Assembly (NCBI RefSeq): GCF_027158005.1
Contig: NZ_JAPVLQ010000002.1
Location: 124,001-188,000, forward strand
From: Rhodococcus sp. H36-A4
GTDB taxonomy: Bacteria; Actinomycetota; Actinomycetes; Mycobacteriales; Mycobacteriaceae
Direction: 5' to 3'
DNA: 64,000 bases
Below the pieces are notes generated by a model. It had not been told where the DNA came from, ran no database searches, and was given only the letters and a program-made list of their open reading frames with translations. Position numbers and translations under genes: made by a program. Positions 42,535-51,300 of this stretch are shown piece by piece. The first letter of the stretch is position 1. The number at the start of each line of letters is the position of its first letter.

Positions 42535-44744
42535 GCCTGGAAGCGCCGCAAACGCAGACTGTTGGTCACCACGAACACCGAGGAGAACGCCATCGCCGCG
42601 CCCGCGAGCATCGGATTGAGCAGACCCGCCGCCGCAAGTGGGATAGCCGCGACGTTGTACGCGAACGCCCAGAACAAGTTGCCCTTGATGGTCGCGAGCG
42701 TCTTACGGGAGAGCCGAATGGCGTCGCCGACGGCGCGAAGATCCCCGCGAACGAGGGTCAAGTCGCTGGCCTCGATCGCGACGTCGGTGCCGGTCCCCAT
42801 CGACAATCCGAGATCTGCCGTGGCCAATGCTGCCGCATCGTTGACGCCGTCGCCGACCATCGCGACGACCCTGCCCTCGGCCTGCAGTCGCGCGATGACA
42901 TCGACCTTGCCCTGCGGGAGCACGCCGGCGAATACCTCGGTGATGCCGACTTCGGCGGCGATCTTCCGCGCAGCTGCCTCGTTGTCACCGGTCAGCATGA
43001 CCGGAGTCAGACCGAGTTCACGCAATTCGGCGATGGCCTGCTTCGACGTCGGCTTGAGTGCATCGGCGACGACGAGAATTCCCCGTGCACGCCCGTCCCA
43101 ACCGAGCGCGACGGCAGTTCGGCCGTCGGCCTCCGCGTCGTGCAGCGCGCGCTCGAGTTCCGGCGGGAGCGGGAGTGACTTCTCGGCCAACAGGGCTGCC
43201 CGCCCCAACACGACCGTCCGGCCGTCGACAGTTCCGGTGACCCCCAGGCCTGCAACGTTCGCGAAATCGACCACCACGGGCAGTGAGTCTTCTTGCCTGG
43301 CTGCCGCGGTGATGGCAGCTGCGATGGGGTGTTCGGAGCCGGACTCGATGGCGCCCGCCACCGTCAAAATCTCGTCGCGGTCTTCACCGTCGGCGCCATG
43401 GACCGCGAGCAGCGTCATCTCACCGGTTGTGACAGTGCCGGTCTTGTCGAGGACGACGGTGTCGATCCGACGCGTCGACTCGAGCATCTCGGGGCCCTTG
43501 ATCAGGATGCCGAGCTGGGCGGCTCGACCGGTGCCGACCATCAATGCCGTCGGAGTCGCGAGTCCGAGCGCACACGGGCAGGCAATGATCAGAACAGCAA
43601 CCGACGCGGTGAATGCCGCGGCGACGGAACCACCGGTTCCGAGCCAGAAGCCCAGTGTCGCAACGGCGATAGCGATGACGATGGGAACGAAGATCCCGGA
43701 GATGCGGTCGGCCAGGCGCTGCACCTGAGCCTTGCCGGTCTGTGCTTCCTCGACGAGGGTGGCCATCTGCGCGAGCTGCGTATCCGCGCCGACCCGCGTG
43801 GCTTTCACCACGAGCCTGCCACCGACGTTGACGGTCGCGCCGACCACCTCGTCGCCGGTGGAAACTTCGACGGGCACGGACTCACCGGTCAGCATCGACT
43901 TGTCGACGGCGGAGGCGCCGGATTCGACGATGCCGTCCGTCGCGATCTTCTCCCCCGGCTTGACGACGAACCGATCTCCGACGGCCAGTTCTGCGACCGG
44001 TACCTGCTTTTCGACGCCGTCCTTCAGGACTGTGACGTCCTTGGCACCGAGGTCCAGCAATGCCCGGAGCGCGGACCCAGCTCGCCGTTTGGCGCGCGCC
44101 TCGAAGTAGCGGCCGGCAAGAATGAACGTGGTCACACCAGCAGCAGCTTCGAGGTAGATGTTGGACATGCCGTCCATGCGGGCGATGGTCAGTTCGAACG
44201 GATGCTTCATTCCCGTCACCCCGGCGGTTCCGAAGAACAGCGCGTACAACGACCATCCCAGCGCCGCGAGCGTGCCCATCGACACGAGCGTGTCCATCGT
44301 GGACGTGCCGTGACGCAAGTTCTTCGCGGCCGCGACATGGAAAGGCCACGCGCCCCAGACGACGACGGGTGCCGCGAGAGTCAGTGACAGCCACTGCCAA
44401 TTGTCGAACTGCAACGCAGGCACCATCGCCATGGCGATGACGGGCACGGACAATACGAGGGAGATCAGCAGGCGCTGCTTCAACGGGTCCGAGGCGTCTG
44501 TTTCGGCAGTAGCTTCGCCGGCAGCCGGATCTTCGGTGCGGGGCAGGGTGGCGGTGTACCCCGCCTGCTCCACGGCCTTGATCAGATCGGCAGTCAAGAC
44601 GCCGTCACTGACGACTTTCGCCTTCTCGGTGGCGTAGTTGACCGTGGCTGTCACGCCGTCGAGTTTGTTCAGCTTGCGCTCGATGCGATTGGCGCACGAC
44701 GCGCACGTCATGCCGCCGAGGATCAGTTCGGTGTTGGTAGTCAC
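42510..44744 (-). CDS. copA: Copper-exporting P1B-1 ATPase CopA
   Basis: Product of 744 residues. A single N-terminal HMA domain has GMTCASC (residues 11-17). The membrane motif is CPC (Cys389-Pro-Cys391), the phosphorylation site DKTGT is at Asp433, and the HP motif (SEHPIAAAI), TGES and hinge [10 protein letters not shown] are all intact, defining Cu(I) export. GTG start at 44744 overlaps the stop of a 45-residue membrane protein. A CsoR-like operator lies upstream of that small gene, so the two are a copper-induced operon. Confidence 0.95.
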   Translation of the reverse strand: MTTNTELILGGMTCASCANRIERKLNKLDGVTATVNYATEKAKVVSDGVLTADLIKAVEQAGYTATLPRTEDPAAGEATAETDASDPLKQRLLISLVLSVPVIAMAMVPALQFDNWQWLSLTLAAPVVVWGAWPFHVAAAKNLRHGTSTMDTLVSMGTLAALGWSLYALFFGTAGVTGMKHPFELTIARMDGMSNIYLEAAAGVTTFILAGRYFEARAKRRAGSALRALLDLGAKDVTVLKDGVEKQVPVAELAVGDRFVVKPGEKIATDGIVESGASAVDKSMLTGESVPVEVSTGDEVVGATVNVGGRLVVKATRVGADTQLAQMATLVEEAQTGKAQVQRLADRISGIFVPIVIAIAVATLGFWLGTGGSVAAAFTASVAVLIIACPCALGLATPTALMVGTGRAAQLGILIKGPEMLESTRRIDTVVLDKTGTVTTGEMTLLAVHGADGEDRDEILTVAGAIESGSEHPIAAAITAAARQEDSLPVVVDFANVAGLGVTGTVDGRTVVLGRAALLAEKSLPLPPELERALHDAEADGRTAVALGWDGRARGILVVADALKPTSKQAIAELRELGLTPVMLTGDNEAAARKIAAEVGITEVFAGVLPQGKVDVIARLQAEGRVVAMVGDGVNDAAALATADLGLSMGTGTDVAIEASDLTLVRGDLRAVGDAIRLSRKTLATIKGNLFWAFAYNVAAIPLAAAGLLNPMLAGAAMAFSSVFVVTNSLRLRRFQAAGAEPAE

Positions 44745-44878
44745 GACTCGTTCACCTGTACATGCTCATGGCTGGCGGGAACCTGTTCTCCGACTGGTCC
44801 CACCAACGATCCGACGAAGTAGGCGGCGAAGAACACCACTGTAATTCCGAGCACGAACATCGAGAGTTTGGCCAGCAT
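44741..44878 (-). CDS. Small single-pass membrane protein preceding copA
   Basis: Product of only 45 residues, too short for common gene finders. It has a membrane helix with the start [20 protein letters not shown] and a hydrophilic tail [18 protein letters not shown] with two His. The ATG at 44878 has an AAGGAG site with correct spacing. Its stop overlaps the copA GTG (GTGA) and a CsoR-like palindrome lies 31 bp upstream. These features make it a real gene, first in the copA operon. A small copper-related membrane factor is inferred. Confidence 0.8.
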   Translation of the reverse strand: MLAKLSMFVLGITVVFFAAYFVGSLVGPVGEQVPASHEHVQVNES

Positions 44879-44908
44879 GTCGATCTCCTTCGTTCATCAA
44901 GTTCCACC

Positions 44909-44925
44909 ATACCCCCTGGGGGTAT
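44909..44925. promoter_or_regulatory. CsoR-like copper operator, copA operon
   Basis: ATACCCCCTGGGGGTAT, a 17-base palindrome 31 bp upstream of the small membrane gene that leads the copA operon. Matches the copB site at 34190 except in the centre. Confidence 0.82.
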
Positions 44926-45092
44926 GAAACGGCCAGGCTGAAATCGGGGTGTAACGCGATGGGAGCCCCGTGCGAAATCCAGGTAGCCCGCCACGCAGAC
45001 CGGCGCGGGTCGAAGTTCATGGTGAACCCGCGCGATCAACTGCAGGTTCACATCGGTTCGGGGTCGAGTCGACCAACTGATGGGGATATCTG

Positions 45093-46787
45093 ATGCCTTT
45101 ACGCCGTTCGGCCCGCGGGCCCGCACATCGCCGACGTCTCGCCACGAGTGCAGTTGCGTTCCTCTCACTGGGCGCACTGGCCGTCGGTGGCGTCGCACTG
45201 ACCGATTTCGGTGGATTCACCTCCTCTGACACAGAAGTCGAACTCGCCTCGACGGCAACCTGCTACGACATGGTCAGCATCGCCGTCGGCGGACGTGGTG
45301 ACAGCCCGAAGAACGGTGTCACCAAGATGCTGACGACACCCGATGGAACGCCGCTCCCCGGAGCACTGGCAGGCGATTTCGAGAGCGACTGGATCGACCA
45401 GATGGTCGGCGCGCCCAACGGCCAGGTCAAGGAAGGCTCGTACGCAGCCGTCTACGTCGAGTACCCCGCCAACATGGCGTCCTACGACGAAGCCGTCAAC
45501 ACCGGAGTGGAGAACTCACAGAAGGTCATGCGCGCCATCGCCGCATCCTGCCCGAATACCCGCTTCGCCATCGTCGGCTACAGCGAAGGCGCCGACGTCA
45601 CGCGTCGAGCAGCCATGGAAATAGGCAATCAGACTCCTGACGGCAACGGCAACTACGGAATCGTCGACCCGTCCAAGGTCGTCGGTGTCGTCATCCTCGC
45701 CGACGCCGGACGCACCGCAGGTGAAGGTGCATTCCCCGGATCCGCGTCCGGAACAGGTCCCGACGGATTCGACACGGTCTACCAGAACGGTTCCGGTCCT
45801 GCAGGCGCCGGCGCACTGCCAGGCACGTCCGGCAGCTTCGGCGCGCTGGAGGGCAAGGTGGCGTCATTCTGCTCCGAGGGCGACCTGACCTGCGCAATGC
45901 CGGAGAACACCTCGCTACTGCACCTCGCCGCCAACGTGGGACGTCAGCTCGACGTCGACACCCTCCAGCGTGACGGCGCACTCACCCCCGCCACCGGTGC
46001 AGACATGGCCATGGTGCTCGGCCGCATCGCCGTCGCAGCATTCAATGACATCGCGAGCCAGGACAACTGGCTGGCCGGTGACGAGACGTTCCTCGAGGTG
46101 CTGATCAAGGTGTCCGACCCGGGCTACAAGCCGGGCGTCGTGACCAAGCCTGCCGCAAAGGTCGACGAAGCTGGTGAACCACTTCCAGCCTCGGAAGCCG
46201 TCAATCTCGCCTACCTACCGTCGAAGATCGCCAAGGAGATCATCGGCTTCATCGGTTCCAACACGAACACCGTCCAGGTAGTGATGAACGATCCCTACGG
46301 GCAGACACTCGGACCGGGATCGGGACACCACTTCGACTACTGGCGCGACGCCGACCCGGCCAAGGGCAAGCCGCTGACTTCCGCTCAGTACGCCGCGGCC
46401 TGGTTGACCCAGCTGGCCAAGGACGCGGAGGCAGGCAAGCCGATCAACACCGCCGCCGCGCAGGAAAACGCTCGACTCGCCGTCCTGGCAGATCCGACCA
46501 CAGCTACGACCACCTCGGCTGCTCCGACGACGACCTCGGTCGTCACGGCACCCCCCGCGGCACCGGCTGAGCTGGCTCCGATCGCACCTGCAGTTGTGGC
46601 TCCGCCCGTCGACCCAGCGCTACCGGTCGATCCGGCTCAGCCCGTCGACCCAGCGTTGCCCGTCGATCCGGCTCAGCCTGCAGACGGCACGCAGGCAGTG
46701 GAAGGAACCCAGCCTGTCGAGGGGACGGTCACTACTACCACTGCCGTCCCGACGACAGTGGCGCCCACCACGACGCCGGCTCCGTAA
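45093..46787 (+). CDS. Cutinase-family secreted esterase with Pro/Thr-rich tail
   Basis: Product of 564 residues. A signal peptide or anchor (LATSAVAFLSLGALAVGGVAL) is followed by a cutinase/serine esterase domain: TCYDMVSIAVGGRGDSP, the nucleophile GYSEGADVTRRAAME, a Cys pair (SFCSEGDLTC) and a GHHFDYWR segment for the catalytic His. A tail of more than 80 residues is rich in Thr/Pro/Ala with repeated PVDPALPVDPAQ units. Mycobacterial relatives of this kind act on cell-wall or host lipids. It is divergent from the copA operon and ends before a terminator-like hairpin. Confidence 0.85.
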   Translation: MPLRRSARGPAHRRRLATSAVAFLSLGALAVGGVALTDFGGFTSSDTEVELASTATCYDMVSIAVGGRGDSPKNGVTKMLTTPDGTPLPGALAGDFESDWIDQMVGAPNGQVKEGSYAAVYVEYPANMASYDEAVNTGVENSQKVMRAIAASCPNTRFAIVGYSEGADVTRRAAMEIGNQTPDGNGNYGIVDPSKVVGVVILADAGRTAGEGAFPGSASGTGPDGFDTVYQNGSGPAGAGALPGTSGSFGALEGKVASFCSEGDLTCAMPENTSLLHLAANVGRQLDVDTLQRDGALTPATGADMAMVLGRIAVAAFNDIASQDNWLAGDETFLEVLIKVSDPGYKPGVVTKPAAKVDEAGEPLPASEAVNLAYLPSKIAKEIIGFIGSNTNTVQVVMNDPYGQTLGPGSGHHFDYWRDADPAKGKPLTSAQYAAAWLTQLAKDAEAGKPINTAAAQENARLAVLADPTTATTTSAAPTTTSVVTAPPAAPAELAPIAPAVVAPPVDPALPVDPAQPVDPALPVDPAQPADGTQAVEGTQPVEGTVTTTTAVPTTVAPTTTPAP

Positions 46788-46797
46788 ATTCTTCCCT

Positions 46798-46835
46798 CTC
46801 AGCGCCTATCCGAGATCGTTCGGGTGGGCGCTGAG
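46798..46835. terminator. Terminator-like hairpin after the cutinase gene
   Basis: CTCAGCGCC (46798-46806) pairs with GGCGCTGAG (46827-46835) over 9 bp, with an inner CCGA/TCGG stem. It lies between convergent genes and can act on both strands, but there is no strong T-run. Confidence 0.65.
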
Positions 46836-46843
46836 TCGTGTGT

Positions 46844-47110
46844 CTACCCAGTGTTCTGAAGGTTCGCTTCGGGAAGGCAGATACGGGCGAGGAGCTCGAG
46901 TGGGACGTCCAATGCAGCTGCAAGTGCAGCGACCGTCGTGAAGGCTGGGGTGGCCAGACGGCCGGTCTCGATCTTGCGCAAGGTCTCGGGTGAGATCGAC
47001 GCGGCAAGCGCCACTTCGGCGGGCTTGCGGTCGCCCCGCGCTTGTCGGAGGTAAGCGCCGAGACGTTTGCCGGCATCGAGCTGCTGCGGCGTCAAAGGGG
47101 ATCGCACCAT
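46844..47110 (-). CDS. Small XRE-family regulator
   Basis: Product of 88 residues, essentially a single HTH_3 domain: LGAYLRQARGDRKPAEVALAASISPETLRKIETGRLATPAFTTVAALAAALDVPLELL. It is divergent from the methionine aminopeptidase gene, and twin palindromes GGTAT-N4-ATACC in the spacer are likely its operators, implying control of itself and of map. Confidence 0.87.
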   Translation of the reverse strand: MVRSPLTPQQLDAGKRLGAYLRQARGDRKPAEVALAASISPETLRKIETGRLATPAFTTVAALAAALDVPLELLARICLPEANLQNTG

Positions 47111-47133
47111 ACGAGCAGGTTACGCCACCCCCC

Positions 47134-47178
47134 GGTATGAAAATACCTAGCCGTCGTTTAGTGTGGTATTTCTATACC
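47134..47178. promoter_or_regulatory. Twin operators GGTAT-N4-ATACC between XRE gene and map
   Basis: GGTATGAAAATACC (47134-47147) and GGTATTTCTATACC (47165-47178) have the same arms and are exactly 31 bp apart, about three helical turns, in the divergent spacer. Typical of a small HTH dimer binding cooperatively. Confidence 0.75.
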
Positions 47179-47210
47179 GATCTATTGGCGACGAAGTGGA
47201 GAGAAAACGC

Positions 47211-47981
47211 GTGCTGGAACTCAAAACACACCAGGAAATCGAAGCAATGCGCACCACCGGCGCCTTCATCGCCCAGCTACTCGACGAACTGCAGGCGCGC
47301 GCCCTGGTCGGAATCAATCTTCTCGATCTCGAACACCACGCACGACAGATGATCACCGAACGTGGTGCGGTGTCCTGCTATTGGGACTACGCGCCCTCGT
47401 TCGGCCGGGGTCCGTTCCGCAATGTCATCTGCCTGTCCGTCAACGACGCAGTGCTCCACGGCCTCCCGCACGACTACACGCTGCTCGACGGGGATCTGTT
47501 GACCATGGACATCGCGGTCTCGATCGACGGCTGGGTGGCAGACTCGGCGCGCAGCCTGATCGTCGGCACGCCCCGAGCCGAAGACCAGCGATTGATCGAG
47601 GCCACCGAGAACGCCCTCGTCGCCGGTATCGATGCCGCACGTTCCGGCCGGCGCCTGGGCGATATCTCCGCAGCGATCGGGGCCGTCGCGGCCGACTACG
47701 GCTATCCGGTCAACACCGAGTTCGGCGGGCACGGGCTCGGTCGAACCATGCACGAGGACCCACACATCCCCAACCAGGGGCGCGCAGGCCGCGGCCTGGT
47801 GCTTCGGCCCGGACTGGCCCTCGCCCTCGAGCCGTGGTTCGCTCACGGAACCGACAAGATCGCCTACGACCCCGACGGCTGGACCATCCGATCCGCCGAC
47901 GGTTCACGAACCGCCCACAGCGAACACACGATCGCGATCACCGACGGTGATCCACTGGTACTTACCCGCCACGCGGGGTGA
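47211..47981 (+). CDS. map: Type I methionine aminopeptidase
   Basis: Product of 256 residues from GTG 47211, preceded by GGAGAG. A GTG start at 47163 would lie inside the operator region and is rejected. The five metal ligands are present: Asp in MDIAVS, Asp in ADSARS, His in GHGLGRTMHEDP, Glu in LALEPWF and Glu in HSEHTIAI. It removes N-terminal Met from new proteins. It is a second-type copy under an XRE regulator, not near ribosomal genes, so it may be an accessory MetAP. Confidence 0.92.
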   Translation: MLELKTHQEIEAMRTTGAFIAQLLDELQARALVGINLLDLEHHARQMITERGAVSCYWDYAPSFGRGPFRNVICLSVNDAVLHGLPHDYTLLDGDLLTMDIAVSIDGWVADSARSLIVGTPRAEDQRLIEATENALVAGIDAARSGRRLGDISAAIGAVAADYGYPVNTEFGGHGLGRTMHEDPHIPNQGRAGRGLVLRPGLALALEPWFAHGTDKIAYDPDGWTIRSADGSRTAHSEHTIAITDGDPLVLTRHAG

Positions 47982-48007
47982 TGGAGGCGTCTACCTTTGG
48001 GGAGCGC

Positions 48008-48076
48008 GCACCCTTTTTGCGAGGCGCGCAACGGCATTCGCGTCCGAGCGTGTGTGCTCGGTTACCAAAAAGGGTG
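48008..48076. repeat. Palindrome-ended extragenic repeat, copy 2
   Basis: Left arm GCACCCTTTTT and right arm AAAAAGGGTGT enclose a core with GGCATTCGCGTCCGAGCG. It shares arms and core with 13490-13559 and again lies between convergent genes, here map and an aldehyde dehydrogenase gene. Confidence 0.8.
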
Positions 48077-48100
48077 TGCGGTTCGACGACCAAAGCCTGC

Positions 48101-49648
48101 TCAGGTGAATTTCACTCCCTGAGCCAACGGCAGATCATTGGAGTAGTTCACGGTGTTGGTTGCCCGGCGCATGTACGCCTTCCATGCATCCGATCCGGAT
48201 TCGCGGCCGCCACCGGTTTCCTTCTCGCCTCCGAATGCTCCGCCGATTTCGGCACCGGACGGCCCGATGTTGACGTTGGCGATACCGCAGTCCGAGCCTG
48301 CTGCGGACAGAAACATCTCCGCCTCACGTAGGTCGGTGGTGAAGATCGAAGACGAAAGCCCTTGTGACACATCGTTGTGCAGGGCAATAGCCTCGTCGAG
48401 CGTGTCGTAAGTGAGCACGTAGAGGATCGGCGCGAACGTCTCGTGCTGGACGATGTCCGTCTGTGTGGGCATCGTGATGACGGTCGGCTCGACGTAGTAC
48501 GCGTACTCACCGAATATCTCGACGCGGTTGCCGCCGGCACGCACGATGCCGCCGTCGGACACTGCCACGTCGAGCGCCTTCTGGAAACCGGCGAACGCGG
48601 GTGCATCGATCAGCGGTCCGACCAGAGTGCCTGGGTCCAGGGGCGATCCGATCGACAAGGTGGCGTACGCCCGCGCGATCCTTTCCACGAGCTCCTCGGC
48701 TATGGACGTGTGCACGATAGCGCGTCGCAACGACGTACACCGTTGTCCTGCTGTGCCTGCCGCGGAGAACACGATACCGCGGGTGGTCAGGTCGAGATCT
48801 GCCGACGCTGTCACGATCGCCGCATTGTTGCCGCCGAGCTCGAGCAGTGTCCGCCCGAATCGCTCTGCCACGCGAGGTGCGACGGCCCGTCCCATCCGCG
48901 TCGATCCCGTCGCCGACACGAGTGCCACCCGCGAGTCGTCGACGAGGGCTTCACCGGCAACCCGATCGCCGATGACGAGCTGCGCAACCTTCGGATCCAC
49001 GCCTGCTTTCTCGGCGGCGCGCTCGAACAATGCCTGTACGCCGAGTGCGGTCAGCGGCGTCTTCTCCGAAGGCTTCCACACCACCGTGTCACCGGCAACC
49101 AACGCCAGCACGGCATTCCACGACCACACCGCCACCGGGAAGTTGAACGCGGTGATGACGGCGACGACGCCGAGGGGGTGCCACTGCTCCATCATTCGGT
49201 GGCCGGGTCGTTCGGTAGCAATCGTCTTTCCATAGAGCTGACGCGACAATCCGACGCCGAAGTCGCAGATGTCGATCATTTCCTGCACCTCGCCGAGGCC
49301 CTCGGAAACGATCTTGCCGGCCTCGATCGACACGAGTGCACCGAGATCGTCTTTGTATTCACGTAGCAGTTGACCGAGTTCACGGATGAGGCCACCGCGG
49401 ACGGGCGCTGGCACGCTCGACCACTGGACGTAGGCCGTCCTGGCGTCGGCGATGACCGCGTCGACGTCGGAGACCGTGGCCGAACCTAGCGATGCCAGAT
49501 TGCCACCGGTGATCGGTGAGCGCGCGACGATCGGCATGGTCGAGGTGGTCGCTGTGGTCGAGGCATCGAGATCGACGCGAACGCCGAGCCGCCCGAGAAT
49601 GGCGCGGGTCTCGACACTCAACGCATCGTGGGTGACGGGTGAGGGCAT
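48101..49648 (-). CDS. pcd: Alpha-aminoadipate semialdehyde (piperideine-6-carboxylate) dehydrogenase
   Basis: Product of 515 residues from ATG 49648. Aldehyde dehydrogenase superfamily: VVAVITAFNFPVAVWSWNAVLAL (NAD site), the Glu in LLELGGNNAAIV, catalytic Cys in AGTAGQRCTSLRR, and SGAEIGGAFGGEKETGGGRESGSDAWK at the end. This C-terminal block is typical of the ALDH7/AASADH group. It oxidises alpha-aminoadipate semialdehyde, formed by the divergent lysine 6-aminotransferase, to alpha-aminoadipate. The pair is the standard lysine breakdown route in this phylum. Confidence 0.88.
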   Translation of the reverse strand: MPSPVTHDALSVETRAILGRLGVRVDLDASTTATTSTMPIVARSPITGGNLASLGSATVSDVDAVIADARTAYVQWSSVPAPVRGGLIRELGQLLREYKDDLGALVSIEAGKIVSEGLGEVQEMIDICDFGVGLSRQLYGKTIATERPGHRMMEQWHPLGVVAVITAFNFPVAVWSWNAVLALVAGDTVVWKPSEKTPLTALGVQALFERAAEKAGVDPKVAQLVIGDRVAGEALVDDSRVALVSATGSTRMGRAVAPRVAERFGRTLLELGGNNAAIVTASADLDLTTRGIVFSAAGTAGQRCTSLRRAIVHTSIAEELVERIARAYATLSIGSPLDPGTLVGPLIDAPAFAGFQKALDVAVSDGGIVRAGGNRVEIFGEYAYYVEPTVITMPTQTDIVQHETFAPILYVLTYDTLDEAIALHNDVSQGLSSSIFTTDLREAEMFLSAAGSDCGIANVNIGPSGAEIGGAFGGEKETGGGRESGSDAWKAYMRRATNTVNYSNDLPLAQGVKFT

Positions 49649-49765
49649 GGTGCGCACCTTTCGAAGCCGGAGAGTGTCACTTCAATCTAGTCGAAGGCCC
49701 GAAGACAGGAAAATATACTGCCGAGCGGGCTTGCTAACGGAATATTAACGCGTATCTTGAGCACT

Positions 49766-51109
49766 ATGACGCAGGTATTACAACGCGCGGCAGCGGCCAC
49801 ATCGACTGTCGACGCCCACGAGGTTCATGCCATCATCGGTCGCCACATGCTCGCCGACGGATTCGAGATGGTTCTCGATCTCGACAAGAGCCAGGGATCG
49901 ACGCTCGTCGATGCCAGGGACGGCACGTCGTACCTGGATCTGTTCACGTTCTTCGCCTCTTCGGCGCTCGGGATGAACCATCCCGGCCTGGTGTCGGACG
50001 AGGCGTTCCGAGCCGATTTGCTGCAGGCGGCGATGAACAAACCGAGCAACTCCGATGTCTACACCGTGGCCATGGCGCGGTTCGTCGATACCTTCGCCCG
50101 AGTGCTGGGAGACCCGCGTCTGCCGCACCTGTTCTTCGTCGAAGGCGGTGCCCTCGCCGTCGAGAACGCACTCAAGGTCGCGTTCGACTGGACGAGTCGA
50201 TGGAACGCCAAGCACGGCATCGACCCAGCACTGGGTACCCAGGTACTGCATTTCGAGCATGCGTTCCACGGCCGCACCGGGTACACGATGTCGCTTACCA
50301 ACACCGACCTCAACAAGGTCGCCCGGTTTCCGAAATTCGATTGGCCACGCATCCCGTCCCCATACATCCGCAGCGGCGTGAACATGGACGCGCTCGAAGC
50401 CGACGCGCTTACCGCAGCCAGAGTCGCCTTCGAGGTAAATCCTCACGACATCGCTTGCGCGATAATCGAACCCATTCAGGGCGAAGGCGGCGACAACCAT
50501 TTCCGCCCGCAATTCCTGGTGCAGCTACAAGATCTGTGCCACGAGTACGACGCATTGTTCGTTCTCGACGAGGTACAGACGGGCGCCGGAATGACCGGCA
50601 CCGCATGGGCTTTCCAGCAACTCGACGTCGTCCCCGACGTGCTCGCGTTCGGCAAGAAGGTCCAGGTCTGCGGCGTCATGGCGGGCGGGCGCGTCGACGA
50701 TCTCGACGATCACGTCTTCGCTGTCTCCTCACGAATCAACTCCACGTGGGGCGGAAACCTCACCGACATGGTGCGTTCTCGCCGGATACTCGAGATCGTC
50801 GAATCCGAAGGGCTGATCGAGCGCGCCGCCACGCTGGGGCGCCACCTGAAGGGCCGCCTCGACGACATGGCGACGCGGCACGAGATGGTCACCGAGGTAC
50901 GCGGCCGCGGGTTGATGTGCGCTTTCACGATGCCCGACGCCGGGAGCCGCGACCGCTTGATCGAGGACCTCCGCACCGAGGAGCACGTTCTCGCACTCGG
51001 ATGCGGCCATAGTGCGATCCGCTTCCGGCCTGCGTTGACGATCAGCGAAGCAGACTTGGGCCGTGCCGTCGACGCGATCGAGCGCGTACTGATGCGGATG
51101 GCGAGCTAG
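49766..51109 (+). CDS. lat: L-lysine 6-aminotransferase
   Basis: Product of 447 residues; ATG 49766 is chosen over the TTG nine bases upstream. It is a class III PLP aminotransferase: SALGMNHPGLV, FHGRTGYTMSLTNTD, the IIEPIQGEGGDNHFRPQFL block, the Asp of LFVLDEVQTGAGMTG and the PLP-binding Lys in LAFGKKVQVCG. The details (NTDLNKVARFPKFDWPRIPSP) match the mycobacterial LAT. It moves the epsilon-amino group of lysine to 2-oxoglutarate. The divergent gene encodes the next enzyme. The Lrp-type regulator that often accompanies lat is not in this window. Confidence 0.93.
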   Translation: MTQVLQRAAAATSTVDAHEVHAIIGRHMLADGFEMVLDLDKSQGSTLVDARDGTSYLDLFTFFASSALGMNHPGLVSDEAFRADLLQAAMNKPSNSDVYTVAMARFVDTFARVLGDPRLPHLFFVEGGALAVENALKVAFDWTSRWNAKHGIDPALGTQVLHFEHAFHGRTGYTMSLTNTDLNKVARFPKFDWPRIPSPYIRSGVNMDALEADALTAARVAFEVNPHDIACAIIEPIQGEGGDNHFRPQFLVQLQDLCHEYDALFVLDEVQTGAGMTGTAWAFQQLDVVPDVLAFGKKVQVCGVMAGGRVDDLDDHVFAVSSRINSTWGGNLTDMVRSRRILEIVESEGLIERAATLGRHLKGRLDDMATRHEMVTEVRGRGLMCAFTMPDAGSRDRLIEDLRTEEHVLALGCGHSAIRFRPALTISEADLGRAVDAIERVLMRMAS

Positions 51110-51142
51110 CTCGGGGCGCGAGAGTGTGTACAGTCACTCGAC

Positions 51143-51190
51143 ATGTACGCACCTCTACTCGTTGCAGGATCATGGTGGTGGCGCTCTTAG
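51143..51190 (+). CDS. trpL: trp leader peptide, 15 residues with three consecutive Trp
   Basis: Short frame MYAPLLVAGSWWWRS. Three adjacent TGG codons (51173-51181) sit in the 5' arm of an RNA hairpin and a rho-independent terminator follows, so this is an attenuator leader. Ribosome stalling at Trp codons would expose the antiterminator. Upstream ribosome-binding sequence is weak. Confidence 0.88.
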   Translation: MYAPLLVAGSWWWRS

Positions 51191-51247
51191 GCGCCCACAC
51201 CTTTGCGTACTTCAACCGTGGCCGCCTTTCGAGGTGGCCATTTTTTG
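51174..51247 (+). promoter_or_regulatory. Tryptophan attenuator upstream of trpEG
   Basis: The 1:2 stem pairs GGTGGTGGCGC (51174-51184, the Trp codons) with GCGCCCACACC (51191-51201). The alternative 2:3 stem pairs GGCGCCCAC (51190-51198) with GTGGCCGCC (51218-51226). The 3:4 terminator is TGGCCGCC/GGTGGCCA followed by TTTTTT. The three mutually exclusive stems are the classical arrangement. Confidence 0.88.
51219..51247 (+). terminator. Attenuator terminator of trpEG
   Basis: An 8-bp stem TGGCCGCC/GGTGGCCA with one G-U pair, followed directly by six T. It is 28 bases after the leader stop and 54 before the trpEG start. Confidence 0.88.
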
Positions 51248-51300
51248 TTGTCTCGGCCCCTCGGCGGGCAGCCTTTTGCGAATCCGAAAGGCTGATCGAC

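Noticed and set aside
41977-43728. Plus-strand open frame of 583 codons
   Set aside because: Low-complexity Arg/Ser/Pro translation opposite copA; a shadow of high-GC coding on the other strand.
46597-46680. CRISPR-like short repeats
   Set aside because: They are in-frame Pro-rich codon repeats in the cutinase tail, with no spacers.
51124-51300. Upstream extension of trpEG
   Set aside because: It would cross the leader peptide, attenuator and terminator.
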